Origin: Berberis thunbergii
Lineage: Eukaryota; Streptophyta; Magnoliopsida; Ranunculales; Berberidaceae
Length of the DNA: 64,000 nt
Assembly: GCA_003290165.1 (NCBI GenBank)
Contig: QNQO01001159.1
Span: forward strand, 1 to 64,000
Direction of reading: 5' to 3'
In this document: positions 23,828 to 38,580 of the stretch, piece after piece
Position numbering within the stretch: the first letter of the stretch is position 1
Layout of the letters: every line of letters starts with the position of its first letter
Position numbers and translations under genes: made by a program
The notes under the pieces: model-generated
The model's input: the letters and a program-made list of their open reading frames with translations, nothing else
Told to the model about the DNA's origin: nothing
Databases searched by the model: none

Positions 23828-26194
23828 CTAGAACCAAGGCATCCACCATATATACATTTTGCCGAGATTTTTGTGAGATACTGCCTCAGCTATCAACCGA
23901 CGAGCCTGGCCTTCAACAGCTAGCGGCAAAGATGGGGCTGCACCAACACCAACCACAACTCCTTGAAGTCGTGCTTCTATGTTTCCAATAGCCCTCTGCA
24001 ATTATCAGCACTAGTTAGTGAAGCAATTACTCGATTCTTCTTCTTTATTTTGAGATGAAATTACATTAGAAACCAATTGTGGAAAGTTTTTTTCACCATT
24101 ACTCAACATACAAATTGATTCAACATATTGGTACAAGGCTTTATTCAAATTATGTAACATACCAGATCAGTTTTGTTCCTACTCTCTTTGATGGTGAAAT
24201 TTTGTTATGTAGTAAATTGTCTTTCATTGGAAAAACCAGCTTGACAGAAACTGAAACAACTCTCCTTAAAAAAATTTCAATCAAGCATGAATACAACGGG
24301 GAAATATTGGAGCTCTTGCAGCAATAATGCAGGAAATAGCATGATAAATACAAACCTGTGCATGGGGATTTTGAACTTCTGCTCCACTATATTTATGAGA
24401 TTTTGTCCATTCGACCAGAGGATCATGAATGAAAGTTTCAAGAACACTCATCAAAGTTTCCCTATGTGACCTAAGCACTGAAAGTGTGATCTCGCAGACC
24501 CTCAAGAAAATGCCCTCATACCCAGTAATACCCAAGCCGTCAATCATGTTCTGTGAGTACAAACAACACTTATTCTTTTTAGATTCATGGTAAAAGTAAA
24601 AATGATATAATTTTATTTTACTTTTTTATACCTGTGTTAGTCTGAAAGGCACCAGCTCAGGTTTTTCTAGTTGCAAGCCTTTATCAAACAGGCAGCTAAA
24701 ATCAACATGGACACAATCACCAGTAGTGGAATCAAATAGAATGTTTTCACCATGTCTGTCACCAAGGCCAACAATATGCCCAACCATAGACCAAACTGCA
24801 ATTGTGCGTGCATAAGCGATACGGGCCCTGAACCAAGCAGCCAGCTCAGAAAATGTGTTCAAGAACCATCTATGGAAGGCTGGAGGAAACATTGGAAGAA
24901 TTTTGTGTTTTAACATCTCATCTTCTGGCATCTTTCCTTGACATTGATCATATGTCCTCTTAATCAGAGGATTGGTTTTCTGTCTATCGAATTTTCCTTG
25001 GGTTGTATAGATATCTTGAAGGATATCTCGGAGCCCACGGGTGTGAGGCACCCACTCTACCATACCACAGTCCTCTTTTAGCGGGATCACAGCAAAGGTA
25101 CGGATGTAAAGCTTCCTACGGCGGCTTTCAGGGTACTTAGATAATAGACGGTTGACCATTGCCATGAATTCCATCATACGAGCGTCTTTACTGAGATCAT
25201 CTTGTGGTTTGCAGAGGAATGGATGTTCAACACCATCGCTACCAATGAAAACAGCCTAAGTAACCAAAAGACGCAATTTTGTAAGATGCCACACAGACTA
25301 TCTGATCATAAAATGCAGGATCGTATTCTAGAAACAAAAGAAAACGGTGTATTTAGTTTTTGTGAAATATGTGTGCACATGCTTGTATTGTCTGACTCAT
25401 GTCAGCACAGTAAGTTGTAACCAGGAAACTTTTGAGTAAATCAGTTTTATTGTTAAACGGGAAAGCAGCATTCATTGCACTCACTCCAAATGGGACCTAT
25501 ACTGGTGATAAATGAAACCAGAAAGTAAAAATTGTTGACTCATCTCGAGTAATGGTGATAAGCAGAAATATAAGTGTAAAGCAACTTTAAATGAACTACT
25601 ACTACTCAAGATTATAGAATATACTTTTTTTGGTTTCTGAAGTGATGAGAGGATCTCAGCTTCATCGGCTATTCCAGTGATAGTGGCAAGCTCTGTGGAA
25701 GAGAAAATGTCTGACTTAAGCTGATCAGATAGATTCGAATCAAAAGTCGGTAAAGTGACAGTAAGTGCTTGTTGGACTGGCATTGTGATATCCAATGGCA
25801 TCATTCTTTTCAACGCACTGAACTCAGTTGAGATGTTGATTGTCCTTGCCTTAGGCTGGCCTGGGTGGACGCATAACTTTATCAGATGATCAATCAAACT
25901 GGCAAACTGAAGAAACAGATTATTGCCATCACTCCCTTGACAGCATCCTTTACGTGCAGCTTGTATGATCTCAGCAGCTGCCTCGCGCCTTGCAGGAACT
26001 GTCGACTTTGACACTGCTGCCATAATCCAAAGTGCCTGTTGTGGGTAATCTTGGAGAACAGAGGTGATTATGAGTTTGACAAGTCGAACAGTCTCATCAT
26101 TCTGGTGACAAATTCTAGAAACCAACTGAGGTAGAGCTGTTAGCCACTGATATCTCGGCAAATCCTTGAGGCAACCCCTCATGATGCTCATGAC
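23828..26194 (-). other. ATR: ATR exons 12-15 (end of FAT, kinase domain, FATC), intact
   Basis: Exon 12 (26194-25625) VMSIMRGCLKDLPRYQW and ATITGIADEAEILSSLQKP. Exon 13 (25255-24632) carries the ATP-binding lysine in FLCKPQDD, the catalytic loop GLGDRHGENILFD and the DFS motif VHVDFSCLFDKG. Exon 14 (24550-24356) NMIDGLGITGYEGIF...HDPLVEWTKSHK. Exon 15 (23995-23828) the FATC end, ARRLIAEAVS...MYIWWMPWF then TAG. No lesion was seen; if a downstream product were made, the kinase core would be intact. Confidence 0.95.
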
Positions 26195-26301
26195 CTGGAA
26201 AAAACAAAAAAGTAGTTGGACATAAAAATAGTTATGGTAAAAACTCCATATGCAGTAAAAGAAATAAGAATGAAATTTGTTTTTTTTTATCAATTCTCTA
26301 C

Positions 26302-29300
26302 CCTTGTTTGAACAGTTTTATAGTCTTTCTTGGACGATGAGCCTTCTCTATGATATTTGGTCCCGAAATCAAACCACAGGGTTAACAACCTAGGAAGTGC
26401 CTGAAAGAGATTTCTATGGCCTCTATGAAGCCCCTTCGCATGATACAACAATACTTCAGGAAGATAACCCCACCAAGGTGTTTCCTCCACATTGGTATTT
26501 CGAGCACCGGCAGAAGAAGATACAATCCTGAATCTTGGTTCAAGGTTTTCTTCCTGCCTCTTCCTAGCATTCTCAAGTAAGTCATCATAATACTTAGCCA
26601 TGTAGAAATATCCTTTCTCCCACTTAGGTTGCAATTCCCTGACTCTGGAATAAAGGCCTATCACATCTTCCTTCTGCTTTTGACCAGTGTAATGAATCCA
26701 TCTTGAATACAGAAGTAGGGCTTTAGCAACATCCCTATTTTCATTTGAAGTTTGAGTAGCACAAAAGGAAGTTGAGTTTAAGGGGACAAGTGAAAGACTA
26801 GTTAACGATGAAATCACAACGGAACCAACAAGATCAACAGGCATATTCAAGAGAATCTGTTGCAGCTCAGCAATGGCACCATCAGAATGTCTGGTGCTCC
26901 ACAGAAGCTTAGCCTTCTCCATGAGAACACTGACGGAACCAGTTGATTGCGCTTCTAAAATTGCTCGGTTAGCAGTTTCACAATGACCAGCAGAGCGACA
27001 TAGCTTTGCATATTGCAGCCAGCAGTTTCCAACATGAGCACCAAGGCCGCTAGCACCAAAAACTAGCCTTCGAAATGCCAAAAGTGGCTCCCTTGCCCAG
27101 AGAGATGGCTGTGTTAATCTGAGGCGATTCTCCCAGTCTTCTACTACTTCTAAGAATTTGGGATCATCTAAATTAAATGATCTCTTCAAGAAAGATTCAT
27201 TAACAAGAAGATTATGGAAATCTTCCAATTCACGCAGCATGTGAAGTTTCACGACAAACGGATAAGCACGTGTGTAGGAGTCCATACCAGCAGCAGCTAA
27301 AGGAGCAAGAAGAGCTTGTTTTGAATAAGCAATTTTCTCTGCAACTGAGAATTGATCTTTCTTCATCATTGTCTGGAGAATCTTGGCAACATCCATGTCA
27401 AAGGAAGCATTGCTCTCAGAGTTGCTACAGACTAGCCCTTCTTCATCAGCACCAGAAAGGTACTCATCCATCAGATCCCATCACCCAAGCCTCCAAGCTG
27501 CCTGCAACCCTTGCATGCACCAAGATTTCTTATACTGTGGAACCCTAGAAATTAAACCATCTACATGAGTAACCATGGCCTGAAGGTGGCATATGTTTAA
27601 TGAACAATTAAGCACATCTGAATGACTCTGGACTGAAGTTGGCTGCATTTGTAGCGCCTGCTCACAAGAAGTTAGAACATCTGCCCGGTTGCCAGCCTTT
27701 TTGTTAATTAAGAGCTGGTCATGCAAGCTTGATGACTTCCTTAGATTTGCCAAGCCAGATAGACCATCAGGTTCATCCAAGCCACTGTAAATTTCCATTA
27801 GAAAAGAGACATCTTCGTCATCAAAGACGTCACTACTCTCAGCTGCTGGATTAAAGGATCCAGATTTAGCCAACACATGGGACTCAAAGTACAACAAAGA
27901 TCTCTCCTAGGCCTGACACCGGAATGATGACCTAGCGAGAGTTACCTTTGGAATTGCAGCCAACAACTCTGAAACATTATTACATTGTATCAGAAGCTGA
28001 TCAGGACCAGTCTGAGGGTGCAATTTATGATTACTTGCCTTGGGTTGCTTAGAGACCATAAACTGAAGAGATTGTGAAAGAGCAACTTCCTGCTTTACGT
28101 CATCTGCCCATTGTCCAAGGTTGTCAAGAAGAGTGAAAATTACCTGAATGCAGACTTCACTTTGTCCCCCTGAGTTTCCTGGAGTCACCGTGCCATTATT
28201 CTCCGATGCCGCTGCATCAAGGACAGAAAGTATTTCCTCAGTTATGCCATGGCGAGCCTCCGATGTACTGTAACAGACAGCGTTAAGGACTAGATATGGT
28301 AATAAATACATGGCCGTCTGCATATCATGGCGCACTATACCCCGACAAGCATTAAAGATATTTGCACGGGAACCAGTTGCATGTACAGTCAGTTTCTTAA
28401 TCCAAAAAAATATCCACCTTCTAAATGACATAGAAGGCCGATAAATTGGACCCAATGACGTTGAATCCACCACATTTGGGAGTTGAAATCTTGATGTCAG
28501 ACAGGGGGCAATGATCTCTTTAACATAATTTGAGAAGCGGTCCCACAATCTCTGCCCCCTCTCACTAGGACCATCAACACTCCCACCACCAGATAAGGGG
28601 CTCTTTGATCGTTCCTTTTGCTTCAGTGATTGAGATGTAGGAGATGCAGCAGCTTCATCCAGAGTCGCTTGACAACCAGCAATTTTAAGGAGCTCTTGTA
28701 TAGCTAATGCAGCTGAATCTTGGACAATGGTATCAGGTGCAGCTCTAAAAGCCCTAGCCAAATGATTGTGGATCAACTCAAAGATAAGGTCATCATCTGA
28801 GCACTGAATTTTGAAGCGTTGGCATTAAACTCCCTTCACTTTTGCAGGGTCTACTGCTCCAAGTGCTCCAAGACAATCTGCACAAACCAGCTTCAGTCGC
28901 TGGCCCACTGCAGTCCTTGATTCTTCTGAGCATCCTCTGAGTAAGGATGTTATCAACGAGCTTAAAACATCCAACTCAGAACCACCCTCTCCAGCTATCA
29001 GAGATGTCACATCCTTCTGTCTTACAGTCAACAGTTTGCTCAATTCACAGGCTACCATGTATCTCACATTCAAGCTCTCATGATTCAGACCATCAACAAC
29101 ATCACACAGTTGATCCTTTAAAGTCATTGACCCCCGTACTTCTTTTATAGCTTTGTTTACTTCAGTTAGGACAGGAATGCTCGGTAAAAGAGGGAGCTCT
29201 TTAATGTGCAACTTTAAGAGGACCTTGTTCTCGACCACAAGTTCTTCCAAGATCTCAACAACTTTATTTAATTGCAAAGAAGGCTTTGCTTTAATTCTTT

Positions 29301-29677
29301 CTAAGAAGGGAATAAGAGCTGCAAAGACTTGAGAAATGACATATTTAGTGCTTGATGGAGATACCTTCACCAACTGCTTGATGAAAAAGTACAAGACAGA
29401 GAGACCCTCGTTTTGAAGGGTTTCTTTATGAAAAGCGTGCATTAACAGAACCATAATTTTAGGCACATAGGTGGCAAGGTGAGAGTCCATCATCCTGATA
29501 AGCATTTCTATACGTTTCAAGGCGTGCTTTTGAAGTGCCAAGTCCTCCGCATGAAGTAGTTTCCTATCAATACTATTAAGAAGACCAACAAAGTGATTCC
29601 TTAGAAAACCTGGAAGATCATCAGATCCTGTCAAGATTATTGCAACTTGTTGTATCATTTGAGGAACTCTTGTTAAC
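26302..29677 (-). other. ATR: ATR exon 11 (UME to FAT region) with three stop codons
   Basis: 3376-bp exon. Includes VRYMVACELSKLLTVRQKD, FKIQCSDDDLIFELIHNHLA, YRPSMSFRRW, RGIVRHDMQTAMYLLPYLV, and the FAT domain (MDSYTRAYPFVVKLHMLREL; FGASGLGAHVGNCWLQYAKL). Stops are at 28827-28825 (after KVKGV), 27909-27907 (between FRCQA and ERSLLYFE) and 27483-27481 (between AAWRLG and WDLMDEYL). Frame is continuous across all three, so each is a substitution, not an intron or shift. Confidence 0.93.
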
Positions 29678-30123
29678 CTGCAGAAAAGATGAAAAAATGT
29701 TAGCCTCAGCATATGAAAGGGAAGTACAAAACTTGGAAATAAGATGATCATAAGGCAATGTGTAGTGAAATCTAATTTGAATGGCAATTAGTATCAAGAG
29801 GTCTGGGAAATTAGTATCAAGTTCCATAAGATGAGTCAAGAATTAAGAAAGAGGTCAATAAAAATGTGGCAATAATATATAGCTTCATTAAACTTCTAAC
29901 ACCCACCAAATCATCAATTGTTGTTAATATTAGATTAAAATATCGGTTGGCACTTGAAAACTATTTTGAAAACAATAGTTCACAAAGACCAACTTCAACT
30001 TAAAAGGAAAATTTTGGAAGGACAATATATTTCCAAAGTTTCCAGTATTCTTTTTCTTCAAGCCAATGCAAAAAAACCTATGTCGAGACAATGATTTTAT
30101 GAAGATGAGAATGAACAATCTAC

Positions 30124-31363
30124 CTTTCTTCAGTCTCGTCTACATCCCCATGACCAAGAAAACATACAAGTTCATCTAGAAGGGCTGGTAATGCAGCACC
30201 AAAAATCTCTTGCTTGTCTGATCCAGTTTGTTGATGGTAAAACTGCAAAGCGTCCAACAACTCCTGTCTATCAGCTCGAAAAAGAGCAAAAAGCAAGTAT
30301 TTTTGGCAGCCAGTTAACTATCAATGGCACAATTTCAGTGTGCAAATGCTTAGCAAATTCATGTAAGGTTACAACTGCTTGATCATTATCCTGCTGAGAG
30401 ATAAGAAGTTTTGGAAGAATAACTGGAATCATTTCCTCAACAAGATCCTGTATTTCAATACCCATAACAGCCTCTGCAAATTCTCTGATAATTGCTGGCC
30501 GGCTTACAATCCTTGCAGAGAGATAATCAAATAGCTCATTCCTGATATGAGCGACCTTGGAAATAAGAAGATCAAATCCCCCTTTAAGATGGAAGTGACA
30601 TGACCTATTTATCAGCCTTGATGCAGTCATCCTCACAGTGATATGAGGATTATCAAGCTGATCAACTAATAGAATAAGTGAGTAAAAGAAAAGCTGCCCA
30701 GCATTCATAATTTCTGCGGCAGATTCCAAAAGAGTTTCAAAGACCTCGGGATCAGTGGCTGCAGCCAAAGCATATTTTAATTTGTCCAAAAATCTTTGTT
30801 CTTTTGTTTTATCTGACGTGGTCTCTTTCCCGAATAAAAAAATCAAAATAGGGTCCTCGAGGAAATAACTGATCTGTGTACAGAATGCTTCTCTTACAGA
30901 CTTTTGCTTGTGTTGCAGAAGATATTCAATACACTGAATCCACAAATGCTTTGTCTCAAGAAAAATATCTTCAGCTCCATGCATGAGTACCCTTGAAATG
31001 TTTCTCACACAGGCAACTTGAACCTCTTCAGATGACTCGTCATAAACAAGTTTAAAAAAGACACTCAGAAGATTATCAAAATGCCAGCTCGCGTGATTCT
31101 CAGTGCTTTGCAATGATGGAGTATGTAAAACTTTAGGACTTTTCTCGAGGTTGCGTGCAAATTTTCTGTCACACGTAGGACACCAGAATCCTCGAGAAAG
31201 AATATCTATAGTGTCATCATGTCTCTCATCAACCTCACTTAGAAACAATTTGCATGAACTAGCACTATCGACCACATTAGAAGATCCAAAAAGGCATGCT
31301 AAGTATCCAATACATAGGGGGATGATTTTGTCAACTTGGTCAAACTTCTTTCTTCGTATGAAC
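30124..31363 (-). other. ATR: ATR exon 10 with one-base insertion
   Basis: 1240 bp; HEAT-repeat region including GFWCPTCDRKF and the UME-type region. The frame shifts at the 30288-30292 A5 run (T5 in sense); after it the expected reading LFRADRQELLDALQFYHQQT continues in the other frame. The exon must be 1239 nt for phase to fit exon 11, which independently confirms a one-base insertion. Confidence 0.9.
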
Positions 31364-32121
31364 CTGCAATGTTCAGAAACAATAAAAAGTACAAAAATGG
31401 ATTAGGCCTACATAGTGTTGTGTTCCAAAACGGAAGCAATAAATAAAAATAGGAAAGTACTCACATTATAGATAAAATAAATGTTTGACGATGATACAAC
31501 TGTTTGATTATCAATACTCATGCTCCGAGCCTCAAAATATCTTTCACAATACAGTGAGAACGAGTGAACTGTTAAAGTACTTGGTTGTTAGCCATCTTCC
31601 TAGGGTGAAAATTCCACTATAATCCCCATTGCAATCATTCTAAAATCCACAACTAGCCTATCTTCCTTTAACAAATAACCCTAATATGAGGTCTAAGTGA
31701 CGTTGAATGCCTCCCTTAAAGTATCAATCCTGTTCCTGTGGAAAATCTTTAGTGACAAGTGACAACAAATGAAACAAAAATATTCAGGGCTCAAATGATA
31801 AATTTATAAATGGTGTAGAACTAAAGAGGCGAAATCCTATATGTTTGTGCATAGTGATATTAAATAGGAAATTCTAGTTTAAAGAATCTGTTTGATATTT
31901 TATATTCAAATCTGTCACAACCCCCTCCCAAAAAAAATTTACCCTAAAGATCAAATATACGCCGCTCAACATATAGTTTAATCAGTTGATTCACAAGATG
32001 ATAACGTTCATTAATCGAATCAAAAGGATAGATGAATTCACAAAGGTGCTCCAGATCTATATTTTATTTCTCAAGACAGAGATCAAACTTAATGATATCA
32101 AATATGTAAGGAAACGGACAC

Positions 32122-33862
32122 TTGAGCCTTTCGAACATATATGCTAGTACACCAGAATCAAAGGACATGACAATCACTGGCATAGAAATAACAGCCTCTA
32201 CTCTAACCTCTTCAACTTCGTCATGAAGAGCCAAATCAAGGACTTCAAGAACATCTTCAGTCAGTAACCCAGTGCCAACCTTAGACAAAGCTTGAATAGA
32301 GAGACATTTTGTCTTGCATAGAGAGTGTGTTTGTGTCTCCACAAGGGAATGGGTCCAAGGAAGCTTTAGCAATATCATCATTGAAACTGCTTCATCATCC
32401 TTGATTTTAAAAAACCTACTTCCAAAAGGAAAAGAACCTGCATAAACATTTAACAAAAAAGTTGGAGTTGCACGATTAGATCACAGTAAGGAGCTCATGA
32501 AAATGATAGGAAAATTAATCCTCTCCAAATTTCAAGAGGTTTGTCAATCAATCTTGTTCTATGGCAAGGTACCCATCATTTTCCTATAAAAACTTTCAAT
32601 TTAAAAATAAACAAAAAAAAATTAAATAAAAATTTTTAAATTGTTCCACAATATTGTAAAGTGCAATCATCAGATAGCTTGAAATCTTGCGGATGAAAGA
32701 ACTGAAAATTGGGGAAACTATTATATGAGTTTTAAAATTAGTCTCTTATGAGAAAATGTCTAACAGTATCAGAGTTTTCCTAAATATATAAGAGACCCTT
32801 GCTAGAGAGCAATTCTATCTATTCAAACTGCTTGTTTTGAGGTAACTATGAAAACTAGGAACTTACTTTGTAAAAGGCAAATGCTGTGAAGGGCTTCCAG
32901 ATAGATGGATATATCGAATGTGATTGTATTGTTTTGCTTTGCCTGGGATATACAATTGCTGATTAATTAAAACATGGGAACATTAGAACACAAATGCTAG
33001 CATGCTTTAAAGAATTCACAGTTTACCTGCTCAGATATCCACGATAACCATGCATGCATTTGCTGAAAAACAGAATTTGACAGATTCGTCTGTGGTAGGT
33101 AACATAAGGCAACACAAAGCATGCTCAGAGCCATTAATGCAGTTTCAGGTCCTAAGGAATTCGCTCCAAAATGACCAGGTTTTAGAAGGTCGTTGAATGA
33201 AAGAAATAATTTCCACACATATTCTCTGTTTTTTTCGTGTGTGCATAGATAAACTGCCTCAGACCTCATCTGGACAGCAGCCTTAGAGAAGAGCACTTCT
33301 TCCTCGATCTTTTGACGCTTACTCTTGATAATTTCTTGGTTTTCTACAAGTCTCTTATTCCCAACTTTCAAGCTGCCAATTACACTGCTACCTGAACCTG
33401 AGACACACATGTTATTGTAATTGATGTCTCCTCCTGCATGCTCACGAACAAGTATATCTATAGTAACTTGAATTACATCAATGAGTGGGAAGCAAGGCTT
33501 CAAGGAAGAGAGCATATTAATAAGTAGTTCCGGCCTCCAAATATGCAGGGGGCAGATTTTAGCAATTCTTATGTATGCGTTGCACATTGCGACCCGAAAC
33601 AACTAAGATATCTGTGCATTCAAATTATTGGACCCCAGTAGTACATCAACTACGAAATGGAGGTAGAGTCAGGATAAATGAATTTCTATGTCACATAATT
33701 AGTGGAAAGAGTTTCACCTTGAGCTCAGCGCTATCGGTGCTCAGCAACGATTGAGAGAATGCATTGACTATCTCTCCAGCAGTGATCTCAACAATGTCAT
33801 CTGAACAATTGGAGTGCAATACATGGAGACAAGCACCCATGGAAGAATCATAGACTGTGTTT
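32122..33862 (-). other. ATR: ATR exons 6-9
   Basis: Exon 6 (33862-33718) NTVYDSSMGACLHVLHSNC; exon 7 (33602-33027) VAMCNAYIRIAKICPLHIW with the basic KSKRQKIEEE stretch; exon 8 (32942-32867) TFDISIYLEALHSICLLQ; exon 9 (32437-32122) LDLALHDEVEEVRVEAVIS. HEAT-like N-terminal repeats of ATR. Introns here are small (84-429 bp). Confidence 0.9.
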
Positions 33863-36800
33863 CTGCAAAATAAACCCATTACTGATGTCCCAAAAAGAAA
33901 AGTGTGCAAGAAAGTCAAGTTAATAGGGTTCTCGATTGAAATACCAGCACATAGGATGCACATGCATCTAACTGCGGACACTATGCATGGAAGACTCATC
34001 CTTGCCCATATTATATATTTTATCTGTGGGTCCAAAATGCTTCATTAAAATTTGAAAAGAGGGCATTGCGGGATTTCGAATTCAGATTTTAGGTCTTGAT
34101 GAATAAGGGAAGAAGTCAGGGCTCTAAGTTGTGTTTTAGGGTTCCAAATTTGATTCCTTGTTTAATATTTGACTGAAAGTTCTTGTTACCTTTTATTGAT
34201 GGTCTTCTCAACAATTGCTGCTGATTAGAGATTGTATCATAAACTTGTTATTAGAGAGATTTTGATTGTTGGGAATGGGTACAAAAGTACTTGGATTGGG
34301 TTTCCTCTTGTTCAAATAACCCCAGCAGAGACAATGAAGAAGAAAACTTTTTGGCAGCACACGAGTACCTCATAGACCTTTAAACTCACCAAATCAACCT
34401 CTCTCAGTGACACTCGTCTTCAATGAAATCAACAGTCATGTAGATGAGGATAGATCCCTAATGCCTCAAAATGCACCTGAATAGCTAGCTGGATTCGGCT
34501 CCAGCCACACCTGCCTTTACACACGAGTCAACTGGCAAGATAACACAGTGATTCGGGACTTCGTAGGCCCTATTCAAACCTTGGGTGCTATGTTTACTTT
34601 ACCTTTACCTCAAGGTCTTCAAAGACCCCATTGACAGTGTAAGTAAGCGGCAGAGTTACTTCCTCTATAAGAGAGATGTTCTACAACAAGAGTTTTGGCT
34701 GTGATATCAAATAGTACTCTTCTTGCACCAGGAGAACCTCTAGAGTGTGAAGACAATGAAAGCAACAACCAAATATTCGGTCCTTTCTTGATTGGAGAAA
34801 ATCATGACAAGGTTTGTTTTGTTGTTCTACAGTGATTCCCATGGAAAATTGTTATCTCTGAGTTGTCCACGGAAGTTAAGTCAGCGTGTTTTCCATGATA
34901 GTACTTAAACACTCACCGCATCATTCTTAATAACAAGGAGTGTGTTTACAATCACTACGGCCAGCAACAGAAGCAAATGCCCCTCCTCCAAACACTTCCT
35001 TGTCCACCACCTTTGAGTTTCTCGTTGAGACTCAAGAGTCAAGTATATGTTATGTTATTGTCGATTCATTAACTGCTCCAATTAAACGTATTTCTCCAAC
35101 TATGTAGACATAATTAGATCACTATGCTGATGTTTGTGGAGAGAGGGTCATTGGAAGTGTGCAGAGATATTCAACATGCTATCGACCCATCCCTGGTGCA
35201 CCCTCCTTAATAGGCCCATTATATTATAGCATGACACACTAGCAGACCATACAGAACTCCAGCGACAAATTACTTATTTGATTCACAAGGGGTTTAAGAG
35301 AGTTGGGACATCTCATTGCAAAGTTCTAGCATTACTGATTCCTGAGAAGGATGGTTCTGAAGCTTACTCCCGCTCCCTATTCGTCGCTTTAAAGACATGA
35401 TGGATGCACATCAAGGTAGTGTAGTTAAAGAGCTTGCCTTGGGTGCAAGAAAAAATGCATAAACTGTTGCCTAATATGTAGATGTGTAAGAGCCAAATCT
35501 CAATCCAATAACCTTTAGAATGGTGCATTCGCAACGGTTCCCCAACCTTTTCAAATGGCTCAGTCCAATTAAAAGTCATGATATTTTCTGGCCTAGGAAA
35601 ATAGATATAAATAATTTGCCACATGGTGCTCAACTTCATTTTCCAACTAAGATATTGTCGAAAAGAGGGGTTCCTTCAAGGGTGTCATTCTTGAGTTCTT
35701 TCATGTGGACGGATGTCGAAAGAAGCTTCGTATCATGCAGGAGTTTTTGCATAGAGGCATTGATATTAAAGTGGTATGTAGTTTGTGCAATGCATTGTTA
35801 TTAAAGGCGATTGATGTGTACCCATCAATGCATGCATCGATGCGAAAGCGGGCAAAAAACTCAATGTGTAGGCATTAATATGTATATGTAATGTGTACAA
35901 GTTGTCTGGGTGATGCATACGCATGGACTCGTTAAGTGATTTATTTTAGATCTCAATGATATGTATAAAGATAAGAGTTTACTTAAATGACAAATGCAAG
36001 AGTTAACAAAATATAATAGGGAAATGTTACTATTAGTCTTACAATACAACATACTGGAAGATATACAATAGATAAAATGGAAGGTTACAAATTAAAATAA
36101 CTTGAGAGATAAAAGAATATTTGTGGACACATATAACTTTGAATCATTGGTTTACAAATATTTATAAATGTAAAGAGAGTCTCATGAGAGGTACCTACTT
36201 AAAAATCTTCCTTAGCTAGTTAACCAATATATCAATCACATGTACCACAAAGCTAAATTATGTGGCTTATCTCATCCACAAGTTTGAATGACTTAGTCAA
36301 TTAGTAATGCCACAATGTCCATAAAGGTTATATAGTGCCAAAAAAACAATTTCGTTATAAGCAAACACCGTGAATGATGAGATAATTCTACCACTTCAAC
36401 TACTTTTATGATTGGTTTTATGTTATCTCTTGTATTGATAATTGTTTCATATTTCATGATTTTTATATATTGTTTTCGTAATTTTTTTTTTACTGAAAAT
36501 CAAAATGCACACCTTGTTACGCACCAATGCGTCGTTTCGCATTGAAAAAAGTTGCACCGCCTCTGTAATAAAAAATGCTTTTTAAAACATTTGTGCGATG
36601 TGGATAAAAAAAAGTGTTGGTCATCTTCTTATTCGTTTGTTTGGGGGGTTAGAGTTGTGGTTCTATGGAAATGATGCCTAAATGCACTTTACTTGATGGG
36701 GTGATTATCGGTATTCCCTTTTCTCTGTAAACAATCTGCTCATTTAAGATCAACATCTTCTAGCGCCTTTCTTGAGAGACCATCACCTTATGGTCTTGGG

Positions 36801-37522
36801 TGTCCCATCTAACTTTTCTCAAAGGGCTCTATTATTTTCAAAATTGTGTATACAAATTGCGATGTGCTTTTTGGGGTCTTAATGCCTTTAAAATTGCCAT
36901 TTTTTGTGAAAGATTTCAGAAGTTAAAAATTGGCACCAAGTGTATGCATCTGTTGAAAAAAAAAAACGTGTACTAAATCTAATAAAGGATTACTAGCTGA
37001 AACATGTACAGAACTTAATGGGTTTAAGAAAAAAAAAACTTTAGCATGTTTGGTTTCATGAAAAATTTGCTATCGGAAAACGACAAAAAATGAAAGAGAT
37101 TCGGGAAGGAGTGGGAAAAGGTTTTCCACCTTGATGTAGAAGATGAACATCCCTCCTCCCCCCTCCCGAGAAAATGTATGCCACAATTTTGTAACAAACC
37201 AAGAAGATAGAAATCATCACAAAACTTATGTTCTGCATTTTCTCTTCCTTTTACCCTTATCACTTTCGGCAAATTTTCCTTTGAACAAAACACACTTGTC
37301 TATTACGCTATTTAGTCCCTCCTCCTCTAGTGCAACCTGTGGCACGTGAGGGGCATGTGCCTCCCTAAACTTATCAAAGTTTAGAATTTATGGCAGAAAT
37401 GGTGGCGGAAATTTTTTTTTTTTTTTGCGCGCGCGGGTTGGGGTGTGATAGCAGTAGTTGTGAAACTAAATGAGAATTGGGGAAGAATAAAGGGGGTCAT
37501 GTTTCCTATTTTAAAAATCAAA

Positions 37523-37701
37523 AATTCTAAATGGCCTGGGAAATCCAGCGAGGTTGACTGCCTGGGAGGGGCGAAGTTACACTTTTGCCCCCTCCCTCTT
37601 TAACAACTTTTAGAAAATGTGTTAAAAAGGAGAGGGCAAAAGTGTAACTTCGCCCCTCCCAGGCAGTCAACCTCGCTGGTTTCCCAGGCCAGCTAGAATT
37701 A
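37523..37701. mobile_element. Palindromic MITE (perfect hairpin), ~178 bp
   Basis: Left arm from AATTCTA...TGGCCTGGGAAA, right arm its near-exact complement ending TTTCCCAGGCC...TAGAATT. About 75 bp per arm, including GCGAGGTTGACTGCCTGGGA and GGGGCGAAGTTACACTTTTG, matched almost base for base, with a ~25-nt loop around 37605-37630. No coding capacity. Arms this similar indicate a young or hairpin-corrected element. Confidence 0.85.
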
Positions 37702-38580
37702 CTCTTTAAAAATAGAGACTAAACAAACATTTGATTTTTCTTTTGATTTAAATAAGTTGTCAGGATTGAATTTGACCTTTTTGAGTTCAGGCTACTCGAG
37801 ACTAACAACAACTTACTAGGAAATAAATTCTAAGTGTTGATGACATTAAACTAATATCATTAGATTTTGTGCTCGTTCGTTTTTTGTAGTAATGGCAATT
37901 GGACGGGTATGGGTCAAGTATGCCACACCTGATAAATACCAAATAACATCATTTTTAGTGCTTTTTCTAATACATTTAGAGCCATGTTCTTTGAAAAAAC
38001 ATTTTATTTTCTTTGTATAGTTGCAAAATTCACATTTTAAGTGATTTTACATATTTTTGCGTAATATCATAATGTTATTGCAACTCTAAGAAAAATGATT
38101 GTTTACATATTTCAGAAACCTTTCACATTTATATAGTTCTTGAATTTTGTAATTATATTAATAAATGTCTTGTTTATTTTTAGGAACTCTAGCATATGGT
38201 GAAGAAATTTCGGAAAACGCACTTAAGGATATGCACAAATTTTGACAAATAATTTAAGTCCAAGTTCGAAGACCATAAAGTTCAACCAAGCATGTGTTCA
38301 AGTCCCAATTAAGGATCCATAAACCTTGACCCATTAAGACTCCAAATCCACCAACTCATCCCCCCACAATTTTATTCGTAGACAACTTTCTAATTCATCT
38401 CCCATATCAATCCCACTTTCTATTTTAAATCAAGTTTACTTTCTTTTTTTTCTCTAATCCCTTTCCAATACCAAAACAAACATGCCTTCACACTTTCCTA
38501 TTTCACTCAACTACTTTCCTCAAAGGCTCTCACAGAATGCTTGTGCAACAAGGAATAAAGCCATGTCTTTCTAAAAGGGA

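Noticed and set aside
29930..30118. Possible extra ATR exon between exons 10 and 11
   Set aside because: Exon 10 to exon 11 phase is satisfied once the one-base insertion is removed, and this segment has no ATR homology.
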